64,000 nt of DNA from Breznakibacter xylanolyticus (lineage in GTDB: Bacteria > Bacteroidota > Bacteroidia > Bacteroidales > Marinilabiliaceae). The position numbers and the translations under genes are program-made. The DNA lies in assembly GCF_003254275.1 (NCBI RefSeq), contig NZ_QKZK01000006.1, positions 113,593 to 177,592 of the forward strand, given 5' to 3'. The notes below the pieces were generated by a model that saw only the letters and a list, made by a program, of their open reading frames with translations, was not told where the DNA came from and ran no database searches. Shown piece after piece: positions 27,104 through 34,267 of the stretch; within the stretch, counting starts at the first letter, position 1, and the number at the start of each line of letters is the position of its first letter.

Positions 27104-29995
27104 TTACTGCCCGATGTTGAACTTGATTTCATCGGGCGCATCCTTGCCCATCTCGACCTTCACCACTTTTTTCTCTTCAAAAAGTCCGGTAATGACCTCA
27201 CGGGAGAGCGACGCAGCGGGCTGAAATTTGTCGGATGCCATGTAATTGAGGATGCTGTATCGCATTTGTTTGGCAGCCAAACGGTCGTTGAGCTGACTGT
27301 CGAGGTCGATGCTGCACACCATCAGGCGGCCCTTGCCCACGTTGGCTTCGAACAGCATGGCCAGTCGCCGGCTCAAAAACCAGGTGTCGATGGGTTGCAC
27401 GATGGGGCGGAACGATGGAGGGAAGTCCTCCAAGTCCATCACGCGCTGGCGGTGCGATACGTCGAACCACTGCACATCACTGTGATAATCGGTGGGGAAG
27501 TCGGCCAGCGCCGGGTGGTTGTGCTGAACGAGGATGCCGGTGGTGTGCGGCGGGCGCATTTTGAACCACGAGGTGTTCCAAAACACGGGTTTGAAGTATT
27601 GCACCACCTCTTTGCCGCGCACAGTGTGCTTGCCCGAGAGCAACAGCACCTTGCCGCCTTTGTCGAGCACATCGTACATTTTGGCATCGGGGGTGTCGCA
27701 CACATACACGTCGGCCGGCGCAGGCATGTTTTCGATCACCGGATAAACCCAAAAGCTCCAATCGTTGGCATAGGCGCCAATGGTCACTTCGAGGCGCAGG
27801 CGCGAAGGTTTCTTGACCTCGGCCAGAATCACGCGAGCCACCCCCAGGGGCAAGCCGCTGCCGTAGCCAATGTGTTTGTTGAATTTCCCTTCTTTCACAA
27901 AGTTGCCATTCTCGTCGGTCACGCGCCACAACACATCCTGATTGGGCATCTGCGAAGCACTGTAATTGGCCACCAAAATGTCGGCATCAAAGGTTTCATC
28001 GTTCCGATACACAAACTTGGGGATGCGAGCCAAGGGCACCACATCGTTGCAAAAACGGCGAAACTCACCGGCGGTCACATAGCCTTTCTCGTCCCAAAAC
28101 GAATCGACCATACCCACAATGGCACTGCCCTGACCCGAAAAGTCGTTGAGCCCCAGCAGTTGGAACCCGGCAGCATTAGGGGTGCGCAACGAGGCTTCAA
28201 TCTCGGCCTTGTAACAGAGGGTTTGGAGTTTGCCGGAGGCCATCATCAAGTCGTGCGCCTGATCGGCCATGTGGTTATCGGCCAATATTTGCGCAAACAT
28301 CATGTAGTTGCGGGCGCTCATCACGCCATCGTATTTCTTTATCTCGTCGAGGTTGGGGAACACACAATATTGCCCCATCTCGTGCGAGACGTAGGGATGC
28401 GGCCAGTTGGCGGCATCGCCCTTGCTGTAATCAAACATGGTTTCGGCACCCTTCTCCCAGGGGATGCCACGGGCGCCGGATCGCACAATGAAGTCACTCT
28501 CGGGTGTCACGCGCCAGGCACTCATGCCAATGGAGGCACTGGTGACCAGAAAGCGCTGATCTTTGTTTTTCCAGTAAGTCACGAAATTGGCCAGCCAGGG
28601 CAGCGACCCGCGTCCCCGTGGCTCATTGCCGTAGGCCAACATCATGAATGAAGGATGGTTACCGTATTCGGCCACAATGCGCTCGTACTCATCCATCAGG
28701 TAATTGTCCACGGGTTTGCCATCGCCCAAAGTGGTGGAGTGGTTGGCCCAGGCAGGCCCTTCGACCTGAAGGTAGAACCCGGCCTTGTCGGCAGCCACAA
28801 AGGCCGCACGGGGGGGACAATAAGAGTGAAAGCGCATGTGATTGAGACCAAAGTCGCGACACACCTTGATGAGTCGGGTCCACTCAGCTTCCTCCATGGC
28901 CGGATAGCCGGTTTTGGGAAACTGGCAGTTCTCAACCGTACCCCGCATTACAGTGGGGCGACCGTTGACCACAAATTGTTGTCCCATGGCCTTGATATCG
29001 CGAAACCCGAAGGTCTCGGTGTGCACATCGCTGCCTCCCGATTTGGGGGCTACGGTCACGGTCATATTGTATAGGTTGGGCGTGAACTCGTCCCACAAAC
29101 GCACATCGGCGCCCATGGCATATTCCATCACCACGGTGTCGCCGGTCACCCAGGCCGAGGATTGAGGTTTATAGACCATTTTGGCATCAAAATTCATGGC
29201 CGACGGCTTGAGGGTCACCTTCACGGGCTGCTTTTGTGTGCCCTGGCTGAGCACCACCACGGCTTTTACCTTTCCGCTTTGGCGATCGGGATAAAGTAGG
29301 GCGTGCTTGATAAATACGGACGATTTGCTGTCGAGAGCCAAACGCCCCACGGTTCCGTTCCAGTTGCCCTGGGTGTGATCGGTCACACTGTGCGAGTTTT
29401 GCCCCACGTTGATTTCCTTCAGTCGGTTGTCGATGCGGATGGTAAGGGTATGTGATCCGGGCGTAAGATAATCGCTCAACTCCCAGCGATGGGGCACCGA
29501 CAGGCTGTTTTGCAGGCCGGGCACTTCTTTGCCATCAACCCACACACGGGTTTCCCAGTGAGGGCGCTCCATCTCAAACACCACCCGGCGTCCGTTCCAG
29601 GCGGCTGGAATGGTCACGTCGCGCTGGTACCAGGCGGCGTTGACGTAATGCTTTTTAGGCGTGAGCCAAAAGGGGATGAAGATGTTACCCGGCTGGCGAA
29701 ACTTCTCGGTTTTGGGATTGAAATAAAAGGAGCTGTCGTAAATGCTACCCGTCCATTTGGTAGTGAGGGTGATGTCGTCGCCAATGTTTTGCTCGGGCAT
29801 GGAGCCGGGCAACTGAATACGGTCGGTGAGCGATTGTTCAAACCAGCGTTGTTGCACCCCCATGTCTTCGCGATCGGTGCGGAATCGCCATTCCCCATCG
29901 AGGGAGAGGCTGTTTTGGGCGGTTAGCGTAACCGCGGAAAACATCATTCCCAGACAAAACAGGAATGCGTAAATGGGACGACATCTCAACTTCAT
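27104..29995 (-). CDS. GH2 family glycosidase
   Basis: From the ATG at 29993-29995 the protein has 963 residues with the signal MKLRCRPIYAFLFCLGMMFS. An ATG six codons upstream is equally possible. The sugar-binding jelly roll contains LDGEWRFRTD and RPHWETRVWVDGKEVPG. The TIM barrel contains LNHMRFHSYCPPRAAFVAAD, MLAYGNEPRGRG (acid/base Glu) and PYVSHEMGQYC (nucleophile Glu). The YGNEP and SHEMGQY blocks are unlike classical LacZ and match the divergent GH2 enzymes common in pectin loci. A long C-terminal region ends the protein. The likely substrate is a pectin side-chain sugar, identity unknown. It follows the GH43-like gene after 65 nt that hold a palindrome. Confidence 0.88.
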   Translation of the reverse strand: MKLRCRPIYAFLFCLGMMFSAVTLTAQNSLSLDGEWRFRTDREDMGVQQRWFEQSLTDRIQLPGSMPEQNIGDDITLTTKWTGSIYDSSFYFNPKTEKFRQPGNIFIPFWLTPKKHYVNAAWYQRDVTIPAAWNGRRVVFEMERPHWETRVWVDGKEVPGLQNSLSVPHRWELSDYLTPGSHTLTIRIDNRLKEINVGQNSHSVTDHTQGNWNGTVGRLALDSKSSVFIKHALLYPDRQSGKVKAVVVLSQGTQKQPVKVTLKPSAMNFDAKMVYKPQSSAWVTGDTVVMEYAMGADVRLWDEFTPNLYNMTVTVAPKSGGSDVHTETFGFRDIKAMGQQFVVNGRPTVMRGTVENCQFPKTGYPAMEEAEWTRLIKVCRDFGLNHMRFHSYCPPRAAFVAADKAGFYLQVEGPAWANHSTTLGDGKPVDNYLMDEYERIVAEYGNHPSFMMLAYGNEPRGRGSLPWLANFVTYWKNKDQRFLVTSASIGMSAWRVTPESDFIVRSGARGIPWEKGAETMFDYSKGDAANWPHPYVSHEMGQYCVFPNLDEIKKYDGVMSARNYMMFAQILADNHMADQAHDLMMASGKLQTLCYKAEIEASLRTPNAAGFQLLGLNDFSGQGSAIVGMVDSFWDEKGYVTAGEFRRFCNDVVPLARIPKFVYRNDETFDADILVANYSASQMPNQDVLWRVTDENGNFVKEGKFNKHIGYGSGLPLGVARVILAEVKKPSRLRLEVTIGAYANDWSFWVYPVIENMPAPADVYVCDTPDAKMYDVLDKGGKVLLLSGKHTVRGKEVVQYFKPVFWNTSWFKMRPPHTTGILVQHNHPALADFPTDYHSDVQWFDVSHRQRVMDLEDFPPSFRPIVQPIDTWFLSRRLAMLFEANVGKGRLMVCSIDLDSQLNDRLAAKQMRYSILNYMASDKFQPAASLSREVITGLFEEKKVVKVEMGKDAPDEIKFNIGQ

Positions 29996-30040
29996 TGTGT
30001 TATGTTTTTGCATGCATATTATTATTGACCATGTACCAGG

Positions 30041-30060
30041 AAACGCGATGAGTCGCGTTT
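30041..30060 (-). repeat. palindrome abutting GH43-like stop codon
   Basis: AAACGCGA, four bases, then TCGCGTTT form a perfect 8-bp stem directly after the stop codon of the gene ending at 30061. It is related to the palindrome at 21369-21390. Confidence 0.6.
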
Positions 30061-30999
30061 TTACCGGGTTTTGCGGGTGAGCTTTTTAATCACCGATGGT
30101 TTCACTTCGAGCACGGTGCCATGGCGAATGCCTTTGGGCATCGACAACAAGTGCGACACATCTTCCCAGTTGACCATGTCTTTAGAGCGAACGGCTCCAT
30201 ACTGATGGTTACGATATTTATCGAAATAGACATAAACGTATTCGCCCACTTGCAGGGCGGTGGGGCCTTCGGCCCAATAATTGCCCGTAATGGGCTCCGA
30301 CACGTTGAGCGGATAAGGTCCGGCGGCTTGGTCGGCCACGGCCAGGCGAATGTTTTTCTCGGCCGGATTTGGATTCTCGTTTTTCAGAAACATGTAAAAC
30401 TTGCGGTTCTTCTCGAGAATGGTGCAGTCGATCACACTGAAATCGGGGTTATAGAACATTTGGGTGTCGCTGAATGTCTTGAAGTCGCGCGTGGAGACAT
30501 AGTACATGCGGTGGTTGTACTTGTTCTCGCGCTCACTCATTTGAATGGGCGAATGACGGTTGGGAATGGTGGTGGCCCAAAAAATAAGGTACTGCTTGTT
30601 CGCCTTGTCGTAAAAAACCTCGGGTGCCCAGCTGTTCATGGCTTCGGGCTCGTGAGCCATCACGGGAATTTCCTGCTGCGCCGACCAATTGATCAGGTCT
30701 TTTGAGGAGGCATAACCAATCACCCGGTCTGTCCAGCCCGATGTCCACACCATGTGAAAGCGCTTGTCGGCTCCCATAATGATGCAAGGGTCGCGCATGA
30801 GCTTGTTGGGGCCAATCTCGGGCGTGAGGTATGAGCCGCCATTGTTGAGGGCTTCCCACTTGAGGCCGTCGGTACTGTAGGCCAAATGCAAACCGTCCTG
30901 CCCGTTGTTGATAAAGTAGGAAAAGAGGTAATGCTTCTGTTGCGCCACCGCGTTCAGCGAGATGATAAGTGCCAGAATGGGGATGAGAAGATGTTTCAT
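30061..30999 (-). CDS. GH43-like beta-propeller glycosidase
   Basis: The protein has 312 residues with a signal peptide (1-19). The propeller layout is clear: LAYSTDGLKWEALN, LMRDPCIIMG (base Asp), MNSWAPEVFYDKANKQYLIF, FSVIDCTILEKN (pKa-modulating Asp), YWAEGPTAL (acid Glu) and MVNWEDVS. This is the GH43/clan-F arrangement. Similar short propellers in Bacteroidetes act on arabinogalactan or pectin side chains as exo-beta-galactosidases or alpha-L-arabinofuranosidases. The exact activity is not readable. It is preceded by a GC-rich leader element ending 10 nt before the ATG and by rhaM, so it may head the glycosidase operon after rhaM. Confidence 0.78.
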   Translation of the reverse strand: MKHLLIPILALIISLNAVAQQKHYLFSYFINNGQDGLHLAYSTDGLKWEALNNGGSYLTPEIGPNKLMRDPCIIMGADKRFHMVWTSGWTDRVIGYASSKDLINWSAQQEIPVMAHEPEAMNSWAPEVFYDKANKQYLIFWATTIPNRHSPIQMSERENKYNHRMYYVSTRDFKTFSDTQMFYNPDFSVIDCTILEKNRKFYMFLKNENPNPAEKNIRLAVADQAAGPYPLNVSEPITGNYWAEGPTALQVGEYVYVYFDKYRNHQYGAVRSKDMVNWEDVSHLLSMPKGIRHGTVLEVKPSVIKKLTRKTR

Positions 31000-31010
31000 G
31001 GATTATGATT

Positions 31011-31046
31011 TAAGCCCCCTTGTCCCCTAAAGGGGGATTTCAAGGA
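31011..31046 (-). repeat. GC-rich leader hairpin element, copy before GH43-like gene
   Basis: The coding strand reads AAATCCCCCTTTAGGGGACA then AGGGGGCTTAA, ending exactly 10 nt before the ATG at 30999. Orientation is the same as in the other leader copies. Confidence 0.75.
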
Positions 31047-31158
31047 CGATGCTGATATTCTAAATTACACATGCCATTCGCCAATAATTCCTTAGGCAGC
31101 TACTGCAAGGATTATTGATGGCGCAATTCAAAGTCGAAGTGTATCGGCTCGTGAAAAC

Positions 31159-31473
31159 TTATTTGAGATAAAAAACCTCATCGAGGGGGATGGTGACGGG
31201 AGAGTTGTCGGGGTTGGTTTCCATGATGTCGGCCATGTAAGCCCACCACTTTTGAACAATGGGGTTTCCGCCCAAATCCTGCGACGACTGCTCGCCGTCC
31301 TGCTTCTGCACGCCAAAAAGGATGTTGGTCTCTTCATCTAAAAAAATGGAGTAATCGAACACCCCGGTCGAGCGAATCAAAGCTTCGAGCTCGGGCCATA
31401 ATTCGTCGTGACGTTTTTTGTATTCGGCTTTCATGCCGGGCTTGAGGTACATTTTAAAAGCAAAGCGTTTCAT
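31159..31473 (-). CDS. rhaM: L-rhamnose mutarotase
   Basis: The start at 31473 gives 104 residues, exactly the family length. The longer frame to 31539 lacks similarity in its first 22 residues. MKRFAFKMYLKPGMKAEY and KKRHDELWPELEALI include His22 and Tyr18, the active-site positions known from E. coli RhaM. KWWAYMADIMETNPDNSP is the conserved C-terminal block. The enzyme interconverts the alpha and beta anomers of L-rhamnose, supplying the form used by the isomerase. No signal peptide is present, so it acts in the cytoplasm. Its place at the promoter-proximal end of the RG-I locus, about 20 kb from the other rha genes, links depolymerisation to rhamnose catabolism. Confidence 0.93.
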   Translation of the reverse strand: MKRFAFKMYLKPGMKAEYKKRHDELWPELEALIRSTGVFDYSIFLDEETNILFGVQKQDGEQSSQDLGGNPIVQKWWAYMADIMETNPDNSPVTIPLDEVFYLK

Positions 31474-32020
31474 TGGATAGATTTTTATAGAACGTACATC
31501 GTTCGGTTCAACAAACAGTGATTTATCACCGTCGCCCAAAGCAACTCACAGGGTATAATTACCCACAAGAAGCCATGTTGGATGACAACTCAAAGTTTGT
31601 TAAAAACCGTTTAAGAAGTTAGAAAAATAGTGTCAACGTGCCATGAAAAATCGTTGCCGGGGGGCACGAATGGGTTGAAATTGTTCGGAAAACAATCAAA
31701 AAATCAGCCTCCGCAACGCTTTGGTGTTATCGTGCGTGAACAATTCGTCACCATCCATTCAGGGCATCCCGATTCCCGAAAATGCCAAACACGGTTGGAG
31801 AGACTCCGTCAGTTTTGTTGACAAACAATAGACAATAATCTATCAATGAAAACTGATTGCTGATGAATTTTAATGTTGCTCTTTGAAAAAATAATACATC
31901 GCGATACAAAAAAGAACTCAGTGCCTTAGCCTCAGCGTTTATTCGTAATCTGCGTGAGAATCATTACACAGAGAATTCACAGAGGAGACTCAGAGGTTCA
32001 CTAATCCCCCAGAATCCCCA
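31474..32020. other. non-coding gap between rhaM and the HTH relic
   Basis: No convincing gene was found in about 550 bp. It is AT-rich and carries a copy of the common Bacteroidetes intergenic repeat near 31914-32000, with CTCAGCGTTTATT and ACAGAGAATTCACAGAGGAG motifs. The same repeat type occurs at about 12353-12540 and 50150-50180. Confidence 0.6.
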
Positions 32021-32239
32021 TATAAAATTCAATATCAATTCGATACCGAAATCCTACTTCAATACTACTCGGGCATCATCACCCCGGCTGCTCTCGAACG
32101 CCTCACGGGCATCAACCGAAAACAACTTTGGAGCTATTTGCACGGTCACACCAAACCGCGTAAAGCCCAAATCCACAAAATAGAAACAGCCCTCCACCAA
32201 ATTGGCCGAGAGCTGTCTGCTATCTCTTTTAAAGTCTAA
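32021..32239 (+). pseudogene. 5'-truncated helix-turn-helix protein relic
   Basis: An open frame of 72 codons ends with TAA at 32237-32239. Its product has SGIITPAALERLTGINRKQL followed by HGHTKPRKAQIHKIETALHQ. This resembles small Bacteroidetes XRE/antitoxin-like DNA-binding proteins: an HTH with recognition-helix LTGINRKQLWSYL, then a KPR(K) basic turn and a C-terminal helix. The frame is open upstream to the TGA at 31955-31957 but has no ATG, GTG or TTG. The upstream part is a dispersed intergenic repeat (ACAGAGAATTCACAGAGGAG), which seems to have replaced the true start. It is the only plus-strand gene trace in the left 47 kb. It may be dead, or use a non-standard start; I favour dead. 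Confidence 0.65.
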
Positions 32240-32290
32240 AGCTGATGGGGTTTAAAGTGTAACAACCCGAAACGATTAAACCTAAAACCT

Positions 32291-32644
32291 TTATCCCTCA
32301 AGTGTCACGCTCACCTGTTTCATCTGCCCGCCCACGGGGGGATTGAGCTTGGAGACTTTCACTTTGAGCGACATGATTTGCGGAAATTCTTTTTGAATGG
32401 CCGTGATGATGCGCCCGGCCACATGCTCAAGCAGGTGCGACTTGATGGCCATTTCGCGCTTGGCAATGTTGTAAATGTGGACATAATTCACGGCATCGGC
32501 CAAATGATCCGATGCTGAGGCTGGGCCGCAATTGGTGATAAACGAAATGTTTACCGCAAATTTGTTGCCCACCACTTGTTCTTCTTTGAAACAGCCGTGA
32601 TAGGCATAAAAAGACATCTCTTCGAGTTCAATCAATCCGTTCAT
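32291..32644 (-). CDS. folB: dihydroneopterin aldolase
   Basis: The protein has 117 residues, the normal FolB length. MSFYAYHGCFKEEQVVGNKF is the N-terminal FolB signature. SHLLEHVAGRI carries the substrate-binding Glu region. VKVSKLNPPVGG carries the conserved Lys. The enzyme cleaves 7,8-dihydroneopterin to 6-hydroxymethyl-dihydropterin in folate synthesis. It is a soluble cytoplasmic octamer in known cases. It is the last gene of a tight cluster behind fkp and the Wzi-like gene (20-nt gap), so its expression is probably tied to that operon although the functions are unrelated. Confidence 0.95.
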   Translation of the reverse strand: MNGLIELEEMSFYAYHGCFKEEQVVGNKFAVNISFITNCGPASASDHLADAVNYVHIYNIAKREMAIKSHLLEHVAGRIITAIQKEFPQIMSLKVKVSKLNPPVGGQMKQVSVTLEG

Positions 32645-32664
32645 GATAAATATTTAGCAAATCA

Positions 32665-34254
32665 TTAATTCAAACGCCAGGCCAGCGTCACAACCCCACC
32701 GAAGGCATTGTAAAGATCGCCGGCATCGTATCCCAACGAGGTGGTGAGATGCCAGTGGGCAAAACGCGCGGGCATCCACTCAAGCTCCACCAGGTTATAA
32801 AACTGATTCTTGGCTTCTTCAAAATAGTAACCGTCTGTTCTCACCCACGAATAACGGTTCAGAAACTCTTCACCATAAGCTCCATAATTGCGCGATGCCG
32901 TGAATTTGGCACGATACCTCAACTGCGGCATCAGCCATCCCGATGCCGCCAGGTTGATGGCACGCACGCGGGTGTTGATGAAATAGACTGAGTTATTGAG
33001 CCGCCACTGAGGGGCAAACCTTGCAGCCATGTCGGCAGTGTGATACATCGGTGTGCCAAACGACATGCCCTGCCACGTCCAGCCGGCATAATACATGCCA
33101 TTGTTCATGTTATCATCACGCCCGCCAAAAAAATGCCCTCCGTTCCAGCGGTCACGCAAATAACGATACAGATCGTCCTCACTCCAATTGGCAGCCTGAT
33201 CGACCATGTCGGGAAGGCGTTGCGCTACAAAATCCTGCACATTGGGAATGGTGCCGGGCCAAATGCCTTCCTGAGCAACCGGGTCATAAGGGTCAGGCGT
33301 GCCGGGGCCGCTCTGCCAGTCGGTTCGTATCAGCTCAATGGCCAATGACGAAAACAACTGCTTGCCGGGTCGTTGCAATACCCATCCGGTGATGAAATCC
33401 TTGTTACGCCCCCAATTGACGTACATGCCCGAGCCATCGGCAAACGGCACCTGAAAATAGACATGGTTACTCCATTCGCCCCACGAGAAGGTCACCCCCG
33501 TGTGCCAAAGCCCCATGTGTGCCCCGGCAGCGTTGGTGGCTTCGCCTCCTCCCACCTCCTCGGATCCACTCCCGAAGAAGGTCGCCCAAAAGTCAGCGGG
33601 AATGCCTTCGCCACCATAAAGGGCCGAATGAACCAGCCCGACATAGGGTTGTACTTTTGTTTTACCCAGACGGATGTAGGCAAATTTCTCGTGCAGCAAC
33701 ACGCTTTGATGCCCCCGCTCAGTTCGGTCATCATCAAGCCAACCGTGCGATGCGGCACCACGAACCTCTACCCATCCGTTGGTAAAGGGCAGCGGTGTGT
33801 AGTCGAATATCCCCAGCCACAAACGCGGGATGGGCATGGCATTGCTGCTGCCCAGATACATGCCGGTGGTGAGAGAGTCGTTGATGGTATTGGGTAAAAA
33901 AGCCATCTTCCCGGCCGAGAAATCGATGAACCGATACCTCCCGGCCACATAAGCTTCGTGCAGGTAGCCTTTTTCTCCATTGTGATAAAGCCCTGCCACA
34001 CCGGCCTGTAGGCTAAGATGCGCCAATGGTGACCCTTGCCAGGCAGCCTTGCCGTAAGCCGTCGCGCCCGATTGACCAAATTGCGCCTGTCGCCCCCATT
34101 GGTTGGCCACCAGCCACAATGGACGAATCTCATCGGACGAGAGCAAGGCAGAGGTTGAGGCTTCGATTTGAAGGCCTGCCGTTTGTTGTGCAAAACCATC
34201 CAATCCCAACATCAATGAGCATACAAAAGTCAAAAAACATGAACGTAAATACAT
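32665..34254 (-). CDS. Wzi-family capsule assembly outer-membrane protein
   Basis: The protein has 529 residues with a signal peptide (1-22, GFAQ). It is rich in aromatic beta-strands. GLQIEASTSALLSSDEIRPL and WLVANQWGR near the N-terminus match the Bacteroidetes Wzi-like capsule assembly family. Alternating strands continue to the C-terminus (VVTLAWRLN), as expected of a barrel. Wzi anchors capsular polysaccharide to the outer membrane. The gene lies 13 nt downstream of fkp, which makes GDP-L-fucose for surface glycans, so a joint role in a fucosylated surface coat is a reasonable inference. Confidence 0.85.
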   Translation of the reverse strand: MYLRSCFLTFVCSLMLGLDGFAQQTAGLQIEASTSALLSSDEIRPLWLVANQWGRQAQFGQSGATAYGKAAWQGSPLAHLSLQAGVAGLYHNGEKGYLHEAYVAGRYRFIDFSAGKMAFLPNTINDSLTTGMYLGSSNAMPIPRLWLGIFDYTPLPFTNGWVEVRGAASHGWLDDDRTERGHQSVLLHEKFAYIRLGKTKVQPYVGLVHSALYGGEGIPADFWATFFGSGSEEVGGGEATNAAGAHMGLWHTGVTFSWGEWSNHVYFQVPFADGSGMYVNWGRNKDFITGWVLQRPGKQLFSSLAIELIRTDWQSGPGTPDPYDPVAQEGIWPGTIPNVQDFVAQRLPDMVDQAANWSEDDLYRYLRDRWNGGHFFGGRDDNMNNGMYYAGWTWQGMSFGTPMYHTADMAARFAPQWRLNNSVYFINTRVRAINLAASGWLMPQLRYRAKFTASRNYGAYGEEFLNRYSWVRTDGYYFEEAKNQFYNLVELEWMPARFAHWHLTTSLGYDAGDLYNAFGGVVTLAWRLN

Positions 34255-34267
34255 AAAACGATTTTTT

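Noticed and set aside
26951..28651. 566-codon plus-strand frame
   Set aside because: It runs antisense through the GH2 gene at 27104-29995, whose catalytic motifs are clear. It is a by-product of high GC at third positions.
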